Positions 35,669 to 43,771 of a stretch of 64,000 bases of DNA are shown in pieces. The notes under the pieces are model-generated. The model was not told the DNA's origin and made no database searches. It saw nothing but the letters and a program-made list of their open reading frames with translations. The number at the start of each line of letters is the position of its first letter. Within the stretch, counting starts at the first letter, position 1. Source of the DNA: CAYUYV01 sp964522525 (GTDB taxonomy: Bacteria; Pseudomonadota; Alphaproteobacteria; JAJFIK01); NCBI GenBank assembly GCA_964522525.1, contig CAZFWG010000013.1, forward strand, positions 1-64,000, in the 5' to 3' direction. Made by a program: the position numbers and the translations under genes.

Positions 35669-36658
35669 ATGGGACTGCTTGTTGACGGAAAATGGGTTGA
35701 TCAGTGGTATGATACCAAATCCACCGGCGGGCGTTTCGTGCGCCAGGACTCCGCTTTCCGGAACTGGCTGACTGCGGACGGCTCTCCCGGACCCACAGGC
35801 GCGGGGGGCTTCAAGGCGGAAGCGGACCGGTATCATCTCTATGTGAGTTACGCCTGCCCCTGGGCCCATCGAACCATGATCTTCCGCAAGCTGAAAGGGC
35901 TTGAGGACATGATCGGGCTGACGCCGGTCGATGCCTTCATGGGTGAAGAAGGCTGGACGCTGGGCCGGGAAGACGGATCGCCCAGCGACACGCTCAACGG
36001 CGCCACCCGTCTCTATGAAGTCTACCAGCGTGCCGATGCCCATTATACCGGGCGGGTCACGGTTCCCGTCCTTTGGGACAAGGAGAAGGCGACGATCGTC
36101 AGCAATGAATCGGCGGAAATCATTCGCATGTTGAACAGTGCCTTCAACGGTCTCCTGCCGGAAGACAAGGCCGCGATCGATTTCGCCCCTTCCCTGTATC
36201 TGCGTGAAATCGACGAGATCAATGCCCTTGTCTATGACCGGATCAACAACGGGGTCTACAAGTCCGGTTTCGCGACAACACAGGGGGCCTATGAAGAAGC
36301 GGTGACGGCCCTATTCGACGCCTTGGATCAGATCGAGGAGCGCCTGTCACGCCAGCGCTACCTGGTCGGCCCGGCACTGACGGAAGCGGACTGGCGGCTG
36401 TTCACCACCCTTGTCCGTTTCGATCCGGTCTATGTGGGTCACTTCAAGTGCAACATCCGTCGAATTGCGGATTATCCTCAGCTATCGAATTATCTGCGGG
36501 ATCTCTATCAGATGCCGGGCATCGCGGAGACCGTCCGCTTCGACCAGATCAAGCGCCATTACTATGAGAGCCACAAGACCATCAATCCGACAGGCGTCGT
36601 ACCTATCGGCCCGGCCCAGGACCTGACTGCCCCCCATGACCGGGACCGGTTTTCCTAA
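35669..36658 (+). CDS. yqjG: Glutathionyl-hydroquinone reductase (Xi-class GST)
   Basis: GS-HQRs reduce glutathionyl-hydroquinones with glutathione. The 329-aa protein begins with GLLVDGKWVDQWYDT and has the catalytic Cys63 in YACPWAHR, at the same position as E. coli YqjG. SNESAEIIRMLN is the glutathione-binding loop. The helical domain contains LYLREIDEINALVYDRINNG and YKSGFATTQGAYEEAV, typical of the family. The length fits (about 325). ATG at 35669 follows GGGAGAA. It may share a transcript with pirin, but a hairpin separates them. Many pirin/GS-HQR genes relate to quinone handling, so the pairing is plausible. Confidence 0.94.
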   Translation: MGLLVDGKWVDQWYDTKSTGGRFVRQDSAFRNWLTADGSPGPTGAGGFKAEADRYHLYVSYACPWAHRTMIFRKLKGLEDMIGLTPVDAFMGEEGWTLGREDGSPSDTLNGATRLYEVYQRADAHYTGRVTVPVLWDKEKATIVSNESAEIIRMLNSAFNGLLPEDKAAIDFAPSLYLREIDEINALVYDRINNGVYKSGFATTQGAYEEAVTALFDALDQIEERLSRQRYLVGPALTEADWRLFTTLVRFDPVYVGHFKCNIRRIADYPQLSNYLRDLYQMPGIAETVRFDQIKRHYYESHKTINPTGVVPIGPAQDLTAPHDRDRFS

Positions 36659-36749
36659 AGTGCATTCAGGCGTGGGGCAGAGCCGAACGGGCACCGCTTT
36701 TCCGCCCTGCATGCGCTTAAAGCCATACGCTCAAACCGACGTGACAAGA

Positions 36750-36782
36750 GCATCTTCATGAACAGGCGTGTGTTGAAGATGC
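36750..36782 (-). terminator. Hairpin after the DUF4386-like gene
   Basis: GCATCTTCA (36750-36758) pairs with TGAAGATGC (36774-36782) around a 15-nt loop, directly beyond the minus-strand stop codon. The following bases on the minus strand (TCTTGTC) are only partly T-rich, so termination strength is doubtful. Confidence 0.35.
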
Positions 36783-36783
36783 C

Positions 36784-37512
36784 CTAGCGTCCTGTCTCCT
36801 GGGGTCTTGTGGGGGTCGCGTCGGTCAGCCACCAACCGGCGATCAGCATCCAGAGCATAAAGACGAGTTCGCCCAGGGCAAACAGCATCAGCCAGCCCAG
36901 CGACAGTTCAGGCACCAGATACTGCGCACCATGAAGGAGCACATAGGAGGCGCCGGCCAGAATGACGGCCGCGCCGGTCCATCTGGGGACGTGGGGCGCC
37001 CGCCAAATGGTCACGCCCAGGACCAATAAGTGAACGCCGAAAAACAGGAGCGCGACAGCGGTTATCGTCCCTGCGCCGGACAATTGAAAAAGTACCTGCG
37101 CATGCAACACCGCAGCGTCCACTTGCCCGTTGAAATCGGACGATGTGGCAAGATCATAGGCCTGGAAGTATGACATCAGGCCCATAAAGGCCAAACCGGT
37201 ATAGACAAGCCGCATCCACGCCGTGAGCAATGACAGCGCCGGCTGTCCGGGTCGCAACAGCCAATACAACGCCCACGCGACCACCACGTCCATGACATAG
37301 GTGACAAACAAGAGGAATGTGCCCACGAGATAGGGCATCCCGTTGGTTCGCAAGCGTTCGACCGTCGCAGCGCCGTCACCGTCGACAATACCCTGGGGCA
37401 AGAACTGGAAAAAGGCGAGCGGCGCACACAGGGCCATCACCAACAGGCCAAGCCCCGCCGTCAATGCGGCCCTGCGAAGGGATAGCCCGCTGCCCATGCT
37501 TTCGCTTGCCAT
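36784..37512 (-). CDS. DUF4386-like integral membrane protein
   Basis: The 242-aa protein has about six to seven membrane helices, including ALTAGLGLLVMALCAPLAFF, YLVGTFLLFVTYVMDVVVAW and LLFFGVHLLVLGVTIW. The order of helices and the motif FFGVHLLVLG fit the DUF4386 family, whose function is unknown. I chose the ATG at 37512 because GGAGAC precedes it and the first helix follows shortly; an upstream extension of 58 codons has no family resemblance. It is divergent from the amidase gene, 166 bp apart. Confidence 0.75.
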   Translation of the reverse strand: MASESMGSGLSLRRAALTAGLGLLVMALCAPLAFFQFLPQGIVDGDGAATVERLRTNGMPYLVGTFLLFVTYVMDVVVAWALYWLLRPGQPALSLLTAWMRLVYTGLAFMGLMSYFQAYDLATSSDFNGQVDAAVLHAQVLFQLSGAGTITAVALLFFGVHLLVLGVTIWRAPHVPRWTGAAVILAGASYVLLHGAQYLVPELSLGWLMLFALGELVFMLWMLIAGWWLTDATPTRPQETGR

Positions 37513-37678
37513 CAACGCCGTCTCCAATTGCCCTGGTACCAACGAATTCCATTGTGGAACGGAGACTCTACCCTCTCCTCGTCCCGCTTGACAAAGCATG
37601 GAGTGCGTCTTCCCATTGGAAAAAAAGAAGGGGCATTTGATAGGAGTGACCCCTTGATAACCACGGGGAGGATCGGGC

Positions 37679-39106
37679 ATGGCCATATTCGAGGACTATG
37701 ATCGGTATGACGCAACGGGTCTTGCCGAACTCGTTCGCTCAGGTCACATAACGCCGACGGACCTTCTTGAAACGGCCATTGCGCGAATGGAACGGGTGGA
37801 CAGCACCGTCAATGCCGTCGTGCTCCACCATCAGGACGAAGCGCGCTCGGCCATCGCGAATGGTCTGCCCCAAGGGCCATTCACCGGCGTGCCCTTTCTG
37901 CTCAAAAATCTGGGCGTCGATCTCGCCGGCACCATTACGGATGGTGGCTGCAGGTTTTTCGCCGATGCCCTCGCCTCCCAGGACTCGACCCTCACGGCCC
38001 GCTACAAAGAGGCGGGCTTCGTTATTTTCGGCAAGACGAATTCCCCGGAATTCGGTCTAACCGTATCGACGGAGCCCCGCCTCCACGGTGCCACCCGGAA
38101 CCCATGGGACCTCTCCCGTTCCGCCGGCGGATCGAGTGGCGGCGCGGCGGCGGCCGTCGCGGCCGGCATCGTGCCCGTTGCCCATGCCAGCGACGGGGGC
38201 GGATCAATCCGCATTCCCGCCGCGGCCTGTGGCCTGTTCGGGATCAAGCCGACCCGTGGCCGGGTCCCTTTCGGACCCGACAAGGGCGAAGGCTGGAACG
38301 GCATGTCCCACATGCATGTGGTCAGCCGATCGGTTCGGGACAGTGCGGCCATCCTTGATGCCACCGCCGGGCCTGAGCCCGGAGACCCTTACGCGGCACC
38401 GCCGGGCGGCCCGTTTCTGGCGAGCGTCGCGCGCGATCCCGTCGGTCTACGGATCGCCCTTGTGCTCGACGAACCGGACGGCGTGACCCTTGCCCCGGAA
38501 GTCCGGGTCGCGATGGAGAGCAGTGCCGCCCTTCTCGAGCAATTGGGCCACCATGTCGAGCCTGCCGCGCTGCCCCTCGACTATGGAAGCTTTCGCCAGG
38601 CCCAGGCCGGGCTCATCTTCCCCAATGTCGCGGAGACCGTGGCCGAACGGGCGGCAACCCTCGGCCGTGATCCGGAGCCGGATGATCTGGAGCGCCTGAC
38701 CCATTCCATGGTGGCGAGCGGCAAGGCCATGAGCGCCGCCGATTACGCGGCCGCCGCGGTCTATATGCGCCGGCTGGGCCGGGCCATGGCTGCGGTTCAT
38801 CAGACCTATGACATCATCCTTCAGCCCACGACGGCGACACTGCCGCCGCCCTTGGGACGCCTGACCCTCATGCGCGAGGATGCGGACACCTATATCCAGG
38901 AGCTCTTCGCCTACACGCCCTTCCTGGCGCCCTACAACATGACAGGCGCCCCGTCCATGTCCGTGCCCCTCCATTGGACGCGCCAGGGCCTGCCCGTGGG
39001 CATCATGATGAGTGCGGATTTTGGCGCCGATGATCTGCTGTTCGCCCTGGCCGGGCAGTTGGAACGCGCCGCGCCCTGGTTCGATCGGCGCCCGCCCCTT
39101 TCCTGA
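37679..39106 (+). CDS. Amidase signature family enzyme
   Basis: The 475-aa amidase has the Ser-cisSer-Lys triad: Lys76 in PFLLKNLG, cis-Ser152 in SAGGSSGGAAA and nucleophile Ser176 in SDGGGSIRIP. The spacing of 24 residues between the serines is exact for the family. The substrate is unknown. GatA is excluded because gatB and gatC are absent and the surrounding loops differ. Similar proteins act on 6-aminohexanoate dimers or aryl amides. There is no signal peptide. ATG at 37679 follows GGGGAGGATC. The gene stands alone. Confidence 0.92.
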   Translation: MAIFEDYDRYDATGLAELVRSGHITPTDLLETAIARMERVDSTVNAVVLHHQDEARSAIANGLPQGPFTGVPFLLKNLGVDLAGTITDGGCRFFADALASQDSTLTARYKEAGFVIFGKTNSPEFGLTVSTEPRLHGATRNPWDLSRSAGGSSGGAAAAVAAGIVPVAHASDGGGSIRIPAAACGLFGIKPTRGRVPFGPDKGEGWNGMSHMHVVSRSVRDSAAILDATAGPEPGDPYAAPPGGPFLASVARDPVGLRIALVLDEPDGVTLAPEVRVAMESSAALLEQLGHHVEPAALPLDYGSFRQAQAGLIFPNVAETVAERAATLGRDPEPDDLERLTHSMVASGKAMSAADYAAAAVYMRRLGRAMAAVHQTYDIILQPTTATLPPPLGRLTLMREDADTYIQELFAYTPFLAPYNMTGAPSMSVPLHWTRQGLPVGIMMSADFGADDLLFALAGQLERAAPWFDRRPPLS

Positions 39107-39137
39107 AGCGCGCGCTCTACCCGCCAAAAGACGGGCC

Positions 39138-39623
39138 CTAAGCCGCTTCGGGCGTCTCACCTGTCCAGGACAGGCTCTTGGGCACGCGCCCCGCGAGTTC
39201 ATCGAGGCGGCGGCGCACGCCGGCCCCCAGATCAGGGGGCAGATCATCAAGATCGAAGAAGCGCGTCTCCGCGATCTCGAAGGAGGAACGCTCGACCCGG
39301 TGCCAATGCCGGGCCAGATAGATCACGACATGATCTGTATAGCGAGGATTGAGATAGGTATAGGCTCCCCAGAGTTCCAAAGGTCCGTCCACGACGACCC
39401 CTGTCTCCTCCCAGGCTTCCCGCTTGGCCCCGTCCTCGACGCACTCGCCCCATTTCACGCCCCCGCCCGGCAGGTGCCAGCCCTTGCGATAGGTCTGACG
39501 CACGAGCAGCACGCCCCCGGCCTGATCCACAATGAGACACGCGGCACCGATCCGGGGCGGCTTGAAGAGGGTCAGAAACGGCAAGGACGCGATTTCCCAG
39601 ACGGCATAAATCACGCGCAGCAT
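39138..39623 (-). CDS. Nudix hydrolase
   Basis: The 161-aa protein starts with a short hydrophobic helix (LRVIYAVWEIASLPFLTLF). The nudix fold follows: AACLIVDQAGGVLLVRQ, then GWHLPGGGVKWGE with the box residues REAWEETGV. Box glutamates are present, so it should be catalytic. The substrate is open; NUDT-like sugar-nucleotide or oxidised-nucleotide hydrolysis are possible. ATG at 39623 is chosen because longer starts add a Cys-rich, non-homologous extension. It is convergent with the amidase gene, 31 bp away. Confidence 0.85.
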   Translation of the reverse strand: MLRVIYAVWEIASLPFLTLFKPPRIGAACLIVDQAGGVLLVRQTYRKGWHLPGGGVKWGECVEDGAKREAWEETGVVVDGPLELWGAYTYLNPRYTDHVVIYLARHWHRVERSSFEIAETRFFDLDDLPPDLGAGVRRRLDELAGRVPKSLSWTGETPEAA

Positions 39624-39840
39624 GAAAGCTCCCGGTTCGGCTCCGCGGGCGCCGATGGCCCTTGGAACACAACATCTAAAGTCTTGATTCCAAAACAGAA
39701 TGCAATTGAAGGACCCAGGCGTTTTCGTCAATCGCGCCCCAACAGCCCCTGCTTTAACGAAGTATCAGTCATGATCGCCCAGAATCAAACTCATAGGGGT
39801 GCGCATGATTACTTTGCGCATATTAACGGATTAGGGGTTC

Positions 39841-40467
39841 ATGGCTAAATCCGCGTCTCGTCCGTCTGCAACTACCCGTCGTTCCACTGGTCAGGCCAGC
39901 CTGGCCGCCCGCCTGTTGCGCGGGGTTCAAGTGTCGGCGGGATTATCCTCTCCCAAACCGCATGGCCGGCTCAAGGCCCTTCACCAGGTCACCGGCCTGT
40001 CGCGCACGGGCGAGATGGTGACAAGCCTCCAGTTCCTTCGGGTGGCCGTGGAGACCATGGCGGAGATCTGCGGGAATGCGGATCGCCACTGCGAAAACGC
40101 CATCCACAGCGCTGACAATGAGGAGCGTGACCTCCACCAGCGCAGGCTTGAGGAACGGGTGCGGGATCTGATCGCGGCGGGCGCGAAGGCGACCCTGCCC
40201 GGCTATCCGCCCCTGACGCGCGGGGCATGGATGGTCACGGTGCCCCTGCCGGACATGGATCCCGTCACGGCCCGCATTCCGGGCATCCGGGCCGTGGGTC
40301 CGTTGGGCGCCTTGCTCGAGGACGCGGGCTTGAGCGGCCGGCAGCGATTGGATCAGATCCAAAAGGGTCTGTCCGAGACCCGGGTTCAGATCCGCGACTC
40401 TCGGATCTCCGTTCTGGGCCTGTTGGAAACCATTTCCGGGACCCTGGGCGAGGACATCGCGGCCTGA
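39841..40467 (+). CDS. Uncharacterised 208-aa protein
   Basis: I do not recognise the family. The N-terminal 35 residues are basic and Ser/Thr/Arg-rich (SASRPSATTRRSTGQ), followed by a helical body. A charged region (HCENAIHSADNEERDLHQRR) could form a coiled coil. The C-terminal half ends in two helices (RQRLDQIQKGLSETRVQIRD, ISVLGLLETISGTLGEDIAA). There are no membrane segments or signal peptide. ATG at 39841 follows TTAGGGGTTC. It is monocistronic between two minus-strand genes; nothing in the context hints at function. Confidence 0.6.
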   Translation: MAKSASRPSATTRRSTGQASLAARLLRGVQVSAGLSSPKPHGRLKALHQVTGLSRTGEMVTSLQFLRVAVETMAEICGNADRHCENAIHSADNEERDLHQRRLEERVRDLIAAGAKATLPGYPPLTRGAWMVTVPLPDMDPVTARIPGIRAVGPLGALLEDAGLSGRQRLDQIQKGLSETRVQIRDSRISVLGLLETISGTLGEDIAA

Positions 40468-40511
40468 AATGACCTCTGCCTCGTGGGTACGAGATGGCAC
40501 GGGCCGCCCGC

Positions 40512-41210
40512 TCATCCGCTTAAAGGCGCTCTGTGCACGACCTTAAAGGGGGCCTCCCGGCCCGGCTGATGGAAGAGGCAGAGCGCATCCACCGCCAGGG
40601 GCTGCGTGCTCAGGACCGAGGCAATCGGCTCGAGGATCTCGAGAATATAGGCGATTTCCTCCGGGTCCGTCAGACGCTCGCTCAAGGTCATGTGGAAGAA
40701 GAATTCCTTGAACACATAAGGATATCCCCACTCATCGAGATAGGCGCGTTGCCGCTCACTCAGGCGATCGGGCCGGCGACGCTCCCGGTCCTCCGGCGTC
40801 AGCGCCGCGCGAAAGGGATCAAAGTCCCGGACGCAGGCTGCGGCAAAGGCCTCCATGGCGGCGCTGGGTTCGCTCAGGACCAAGGTCGTGTAGCCGAAAT
40901 GGGAGGTGAGTTCCAAGGGCGGGGCTTCGAAAGCCGGTGTCTTTGCCGCAAAGGCCTCCAGGGCCTCGATCAGCGCTTCTCGGGATTGGTCCGGCGCCAA
41001 TTCGAAGGGGGCCTTGATGGTCGCGTGGAAGCCGTACCGACGCGGACTTGCGGTGATGTCATCGAGCCGGTCGGGATCGATCAGCATGCCCCCGTCATCG
41101 TCGCGGGGAATGGACGTATCGGTGAAAGCGTCCCGCCCCAGCCAACTGGCGCCAAAGCCCGCCAGATCCGTTTCCGGATGGGGCGCGAAATAAAGCGCAT
41201 AGCGTTCCAT
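40512..41210 (-). CDS. DUF1045 phosphonate-cluster protein, 2H phosphodiesterase-like
   Basis: The 232-aa protein matches the DUF1045 family that accompanies phosphonate (phn) operons. It carries two HxT motifs, His62 in YGFHATIKAPF and His173 in FFHMTLSERL, the hallmark of the 2H phosphodiesterase superfamily. It lies 17 bp downstream of phnM. In C-P lyase pathways a phosphodiesterase opens 5-phosphoribosyl 1,2-cyclic phosphate (PhnP in E. coli); a 2H enzyme could do this step here, which is inference. No phnP is seen. ATG at 41210 is used. The protein is cytoplasmic with no signal peptide. Confidence 0.85.
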   Translation of the reverse strand: MERYALYFAPHPETDLAGFGASWLGRDAFTDTSIPRDDDGGMLIDPDRLDDITASPRRYGFHATIKAPFELAPDQSREALIEALEAFAAKTPAFEAPPLELTSHFGYTTLVLSEPSAAMEAFAAACVRDFDPFRAALTPEDRERRRPDRLSERQRAYLDEWGYPYVFKEFFFHMTLSERLTDPEEIAYILEILEPIASVLSTQPLAVDALCLFHQPGREAPFKVVHRAPLSG

Positions 41211-41227
41211 GGTCGATGGCCCTCCGT

Positions 41228-42379
41228 TCAGGCGACCCGCTGTCCGGCGACCCAGGTCTCCCGGACCATGGGACCATCGGCACCGAGATGAACACGCACG
41301 AGGTCGGCCCGACGTCCCGCCTCAAGCACACCCCGGTCGTCAAAGCCCGCCATGCGGGCCGGATTGCTGGTCACAAGCGCGAGCGCCCGGGGCAAGTCCC
41401 AGCCCAGCTCCTCGGCCAGTCGAAAGGGCGCGTGGATCAGGCTCAAGGGCACATAATCCGATGACAGCGCATCGAGGAGATCATGGCGCGCCAGATCACG
41501 CGCCGCCACATTGCCGGAATGGGAGCCGCCCCGGATCACATTGGGGCCGCCCATGATCGTGGTCAGGCCCGCCCCGCGCGCCGCCTGGGCCGCGTCCAGC
41601 GTGGTCGGAAACTCGCTCACCGTGACCCCGAGGGCGGCGGCCTCGTCAATATGGGACGTCTTGGCATCATCATGACTGGCCAGGACGAACCCACGGGCCT
41701 GGGCCTGCCCGGCAATGGTCCGCCGATTGGCCGCTGCATAGCGGGTCTGGTTCTCCAGATCCTGGGCGATGCGGCGGTCGAACTCATCCGGATCTTCCCC
41801 ATAGTGATTGACGGACGACTCCTTCAACTTCACCACATCGGGAAACTGACGATCGCCCGGCGTGTGGTCCATGAGGGAGACAAGGCGCACCCGGCCCAAG
41901 GGGGCATAGTGATCGAACAATTCACAGACATGGGGTTTGGGAACCTCACAGCGCAGATGGACGAAATGGTCGACCCGGAGCGTGTCGGCGGTGATGGATT
42001 GGGCAATCGCGCTCATGGCATCGTCCAGGAAGGCATGGCGCTCCTCCCGGCCGTCCCGTTCCCCCAAGGAGACGGCGTCGAAAACCGTGGTAATGCCGGC
42101 GGTGGCGATCTGCGCGTCATGGGCGCACAAAGCGGCAAAGGACGGCCAGAAGACACCGGGGCGTGGCATCAGGTGACGCTCAAGATTGTCCGTATGGAGT
42201 TCGATGAGGCCGGGCATGACCAGGTCCCCCTCGAAATCGAGACCCGTCCCTGCCCCGCCGGGTCCATGACCGAGATCGGCGATCCGCCTGTCCCGCAAAA
42301 CGATGTGTCCGGCATCGATCACCTGATCGCTGAGAACGAGCCGAGCATTGCGAATGAGGATTTCCTGAGCGCCCGTCAC
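41228..42379 (-). CDS. phnM: Alpha-D-ribose 1-methylphosphonate 5-triphosphate diphosphatase
   Basis: PhnM is an amidohydrolase-fold enzyme that releases pyrophosphate from ribose 1-alkylphosphonate 5-triphosphate in the C-P lyase pathway. The 383 aa fit. Metal-site segments are visible: MPGLIELHTDNLERH (HxDN variant typical of PhnM), HLRCEVPKPHV, LVSLMDHTPGDRQF, FVLASHDDAKTSHID and IMGGPNVIRGGSHSGN. The start is GTG at 42379 with GGAGG 11 nt before; the nearby ATG runs into a stop. It is the first gene of a two-gene minus-strand operon with the DUF1045 gene and is divergent from phnF. The C-P lyase core genes phnG to phnL are not in the window. Confidence 0.92.
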   Translation of the reverse strand: MTGAQEILIRNARLVLSDQVIDAGHIVLRDRRIADLGHGPGGAGTGLDFEGDLVMPGLIELHTDNLERHLMPRPGVFWPSFAALCAHDAQIATAGITTVFDAVSLGERDGREERHAFLDDAMSAIAQSITADTLRVDHFVHLRCEVPKPHVCELFDHYAPLGRVRLVSLMDHTPGDRQFPDVVKLKESSVNHYGEDPDEFDRRIAQDLENQTRYAAANRRTIAGQAQARGFVLASHDDAKTSHIDEAAALGVTVSEFPTTLDAAQAARGAGLTTIMGGPNVIRGGSHSGNVAARDLARHDLLDALSSDYVPLSLIHAPFRLAEELGWDLPRALALVTSNPARMAGFDDRGVLEAGRRADLVRVHLGADGPMVRETWVAGQRVA

Positions 42380-42835
42380 TGATCACATGCCTCCCTTGTT
42401 CACGAACCGCACGCGCGTGCCGCCTGCTCGGACGAAACCGTCCGGGCCTCTGCCTGAAATTGAGCAAGTTGGAAGCGTAAGCTGCCGTTTCGGGTCCTAC
42501 GGCGTCACTGGTGCGGTAGCGGCATCCCTTGCAGACACACTCTACAGATGCACGGAGGTGTGTCGAGATAAGGGTGGCCCGATCATTCGGGACACTGGGC
42601 AAAAACCTTGAATTTCTGCCACCTTTCCCCAATTGGTCTAGACAGACATCCTCTACCATTGACGAATTTGTCGAATGATGTAGACTAACCGGCAATGGGG
42701 GTAGTCCGCGCGACCGGACGTACCCCTCAGGCACAAAACGCCGGGGTTTCGCTTGATCCCCTAAGAGTGTGCGCCTCTCTCCTACAGGCTCCACAGACTC
42801 GATGGAAATCACGCTCCCCGGCAGGAGGTTGGAGT
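42380..42835. other. Divergent control region phnM / phnF
   Basis: A 456-bp region lies between the divergent phnM and phnF starts. Besides the operator candidate at 42634-42645, a second related element is GTAGAC at 42680-42685 (reverse strand AGTCTACAT). I see no supported gene in it. Base composition near 42600-42700 is more AT-rich than the genes, as expected of promoters. Confidence 0.5.
42634..42645. promoter_or_regulatory. Candidate PhnF operator
   Basis: The sequence TGGTCTAGACAG holds the perfect palindrome GTCTAGAC. HutC/PhnF-type GntR repressors bind sites built on GT-N-TA-N-AC, and the described mycobacterial PhnF site TGGTATAGACCA matches 9 of 12 positions. Its place between phnM and phnF suits autoregulation and repression of both directions. 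This is inferred from sequence only. Confidence 0.6.
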
Positions 42836-43573
42836 ATGGAACGTAATACAGGTATCGCTTTATGGCGTCAGATCGCTCAGGCCATCGAAGGTGAGATCAC
42901 GAGCGGTGTTTTTGCGGCAGGGTCCCGCCTGCCCACGGAAGCCCAACTCGCTCAACGGTTCTCCGTTAATCGGCACACGTTGCGCCGGGCCATGTCCTCG
43001 CTGCAGGACCGCGGTCTGATTCGTGTGGAACAGGGGCGCGGGACGTTCGTTCAGGACGATGTCATCGACTATCTGATCGACCGGCGCTCGCGCTTCAGTG
43101 AGAATGTGAAACGTCTGGGACGGGTTCCCGGCGGTCGTCTCCTGCGGGGCGAACACATGCCGGCGGATGCGCGGGTTGCCCAAGGCCTCGGCATTCGTCC
43201 CGGTCAGCTCGTGGTCCTGCTCGAACTGGTCCATGCGGTCGATGAACGGCCTCTGACGATCACGGCCCATTTCTTCCCGGCCGCCCGCTTCGACGGCATT
43301 GTCGAAGCCTATCGGGAGACGGGCTCGCTCAACGAGGCGCTTAAGAGGTTCGGCATCAAGGACTATTTCCGCAAGCAGTCGCGGGTTTCTGCCCGCCTGC
43401 CCACGGTCAACGACGCCCGGCATCTCAACATGCCGCGCTCTCAGCCGATCGTGGTCGCCGAAAGCACCAATGTGGATGATCAGGGACGCCCGATTGAGTT
43501 CTCGATCTCCCGGTGCGCGGGCCAGCGGATGCAGTTCGTGTTCGAGCCGGGCGACAAGGCCGGTTCCCACTAA
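42836..43573 (+). CDS. phnF: Phosphonate metabolism transcriptional regulator PhnF
   Basis: The 245-aa GntR/HutC-family repressor has an N-terminal winged helix (about residues 8-72: PTEAQLAQRFSVNRHTLRRA, then LQDRGLIRVEQGRGTFV). A C-terminal UTRA ligand-binding domain spans about 90-235 (VLLELVHAVDERPLTITAHF, RPIEFSISRCAGQRMQF). The pairing with a divergent phnM supports the PhnF name. ATG at 42836 follows GGAGGTTGGAG. A strong terminator lies 42 bp after the stop. The effector is probably a phosphonate or phosphate-related metabolite; it cannot be read from sequence. Confidence 0.9.
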   Translation: MERNTGIALWRQIAQAIEGEITSGVFAAGSRLPTEAQLAQRFSVNRHTLRRAMSSLQDRGLIRVEQGRGTFVQDDVIDYLIDRRSRFSENVKRLGRVPGGRLLRGEHMPADARVAQGLGIRPGQLVVLLELVHAVDERPLTITAHFFPAARFDGIVEAYRETGSLNEALKRFGIKDYFRKQSRVSARLPTVNDARHLNMPRSQPIVVAESTNVDDQGRPIEFSISRCAGQRMQFVFEPGDKAGSH

Positions 43574-43614
43574 CGGCTTTCACGCAAGATCTTAAGCTCA
43601 GAAAGTAACGGAAG

Positions 43615-43647
43615 CGGCGCCCTCTTCATCCAAGAGGGCGCCGTTTT
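43615..43647 (+). terminator. Intrinsic terminator after phnF
   Basis: A 12-bp perfect stem (CGGCGCCCTCTT / AAGAGGGCGCCG) with a 5-nt loop is followed by TTTT. It ends the phnF transcript before the next gene on the same strand. Confidence 0.85.
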
Positions 43648-43771
43648 CATAACAGACAGATCCCGCCGCCATCACTTTTCCTTCAATCCCTTGGTGCCTT
43701 TCGCGCGAGGTGGCTAGAGTGGTTCCCCTAGTTGGGCGGGGAGCAATCCCCAGGATTGAAGGAGACTTCCA

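Noticed and set aside
36784..37686. Longer start for the DUF4386-like gene reaching 37686
   Set aside because: The extra 58 residues are not membrane- or family-like and would run through the amidase promoter; the ATG at 37512 has a ribosome-binding site.
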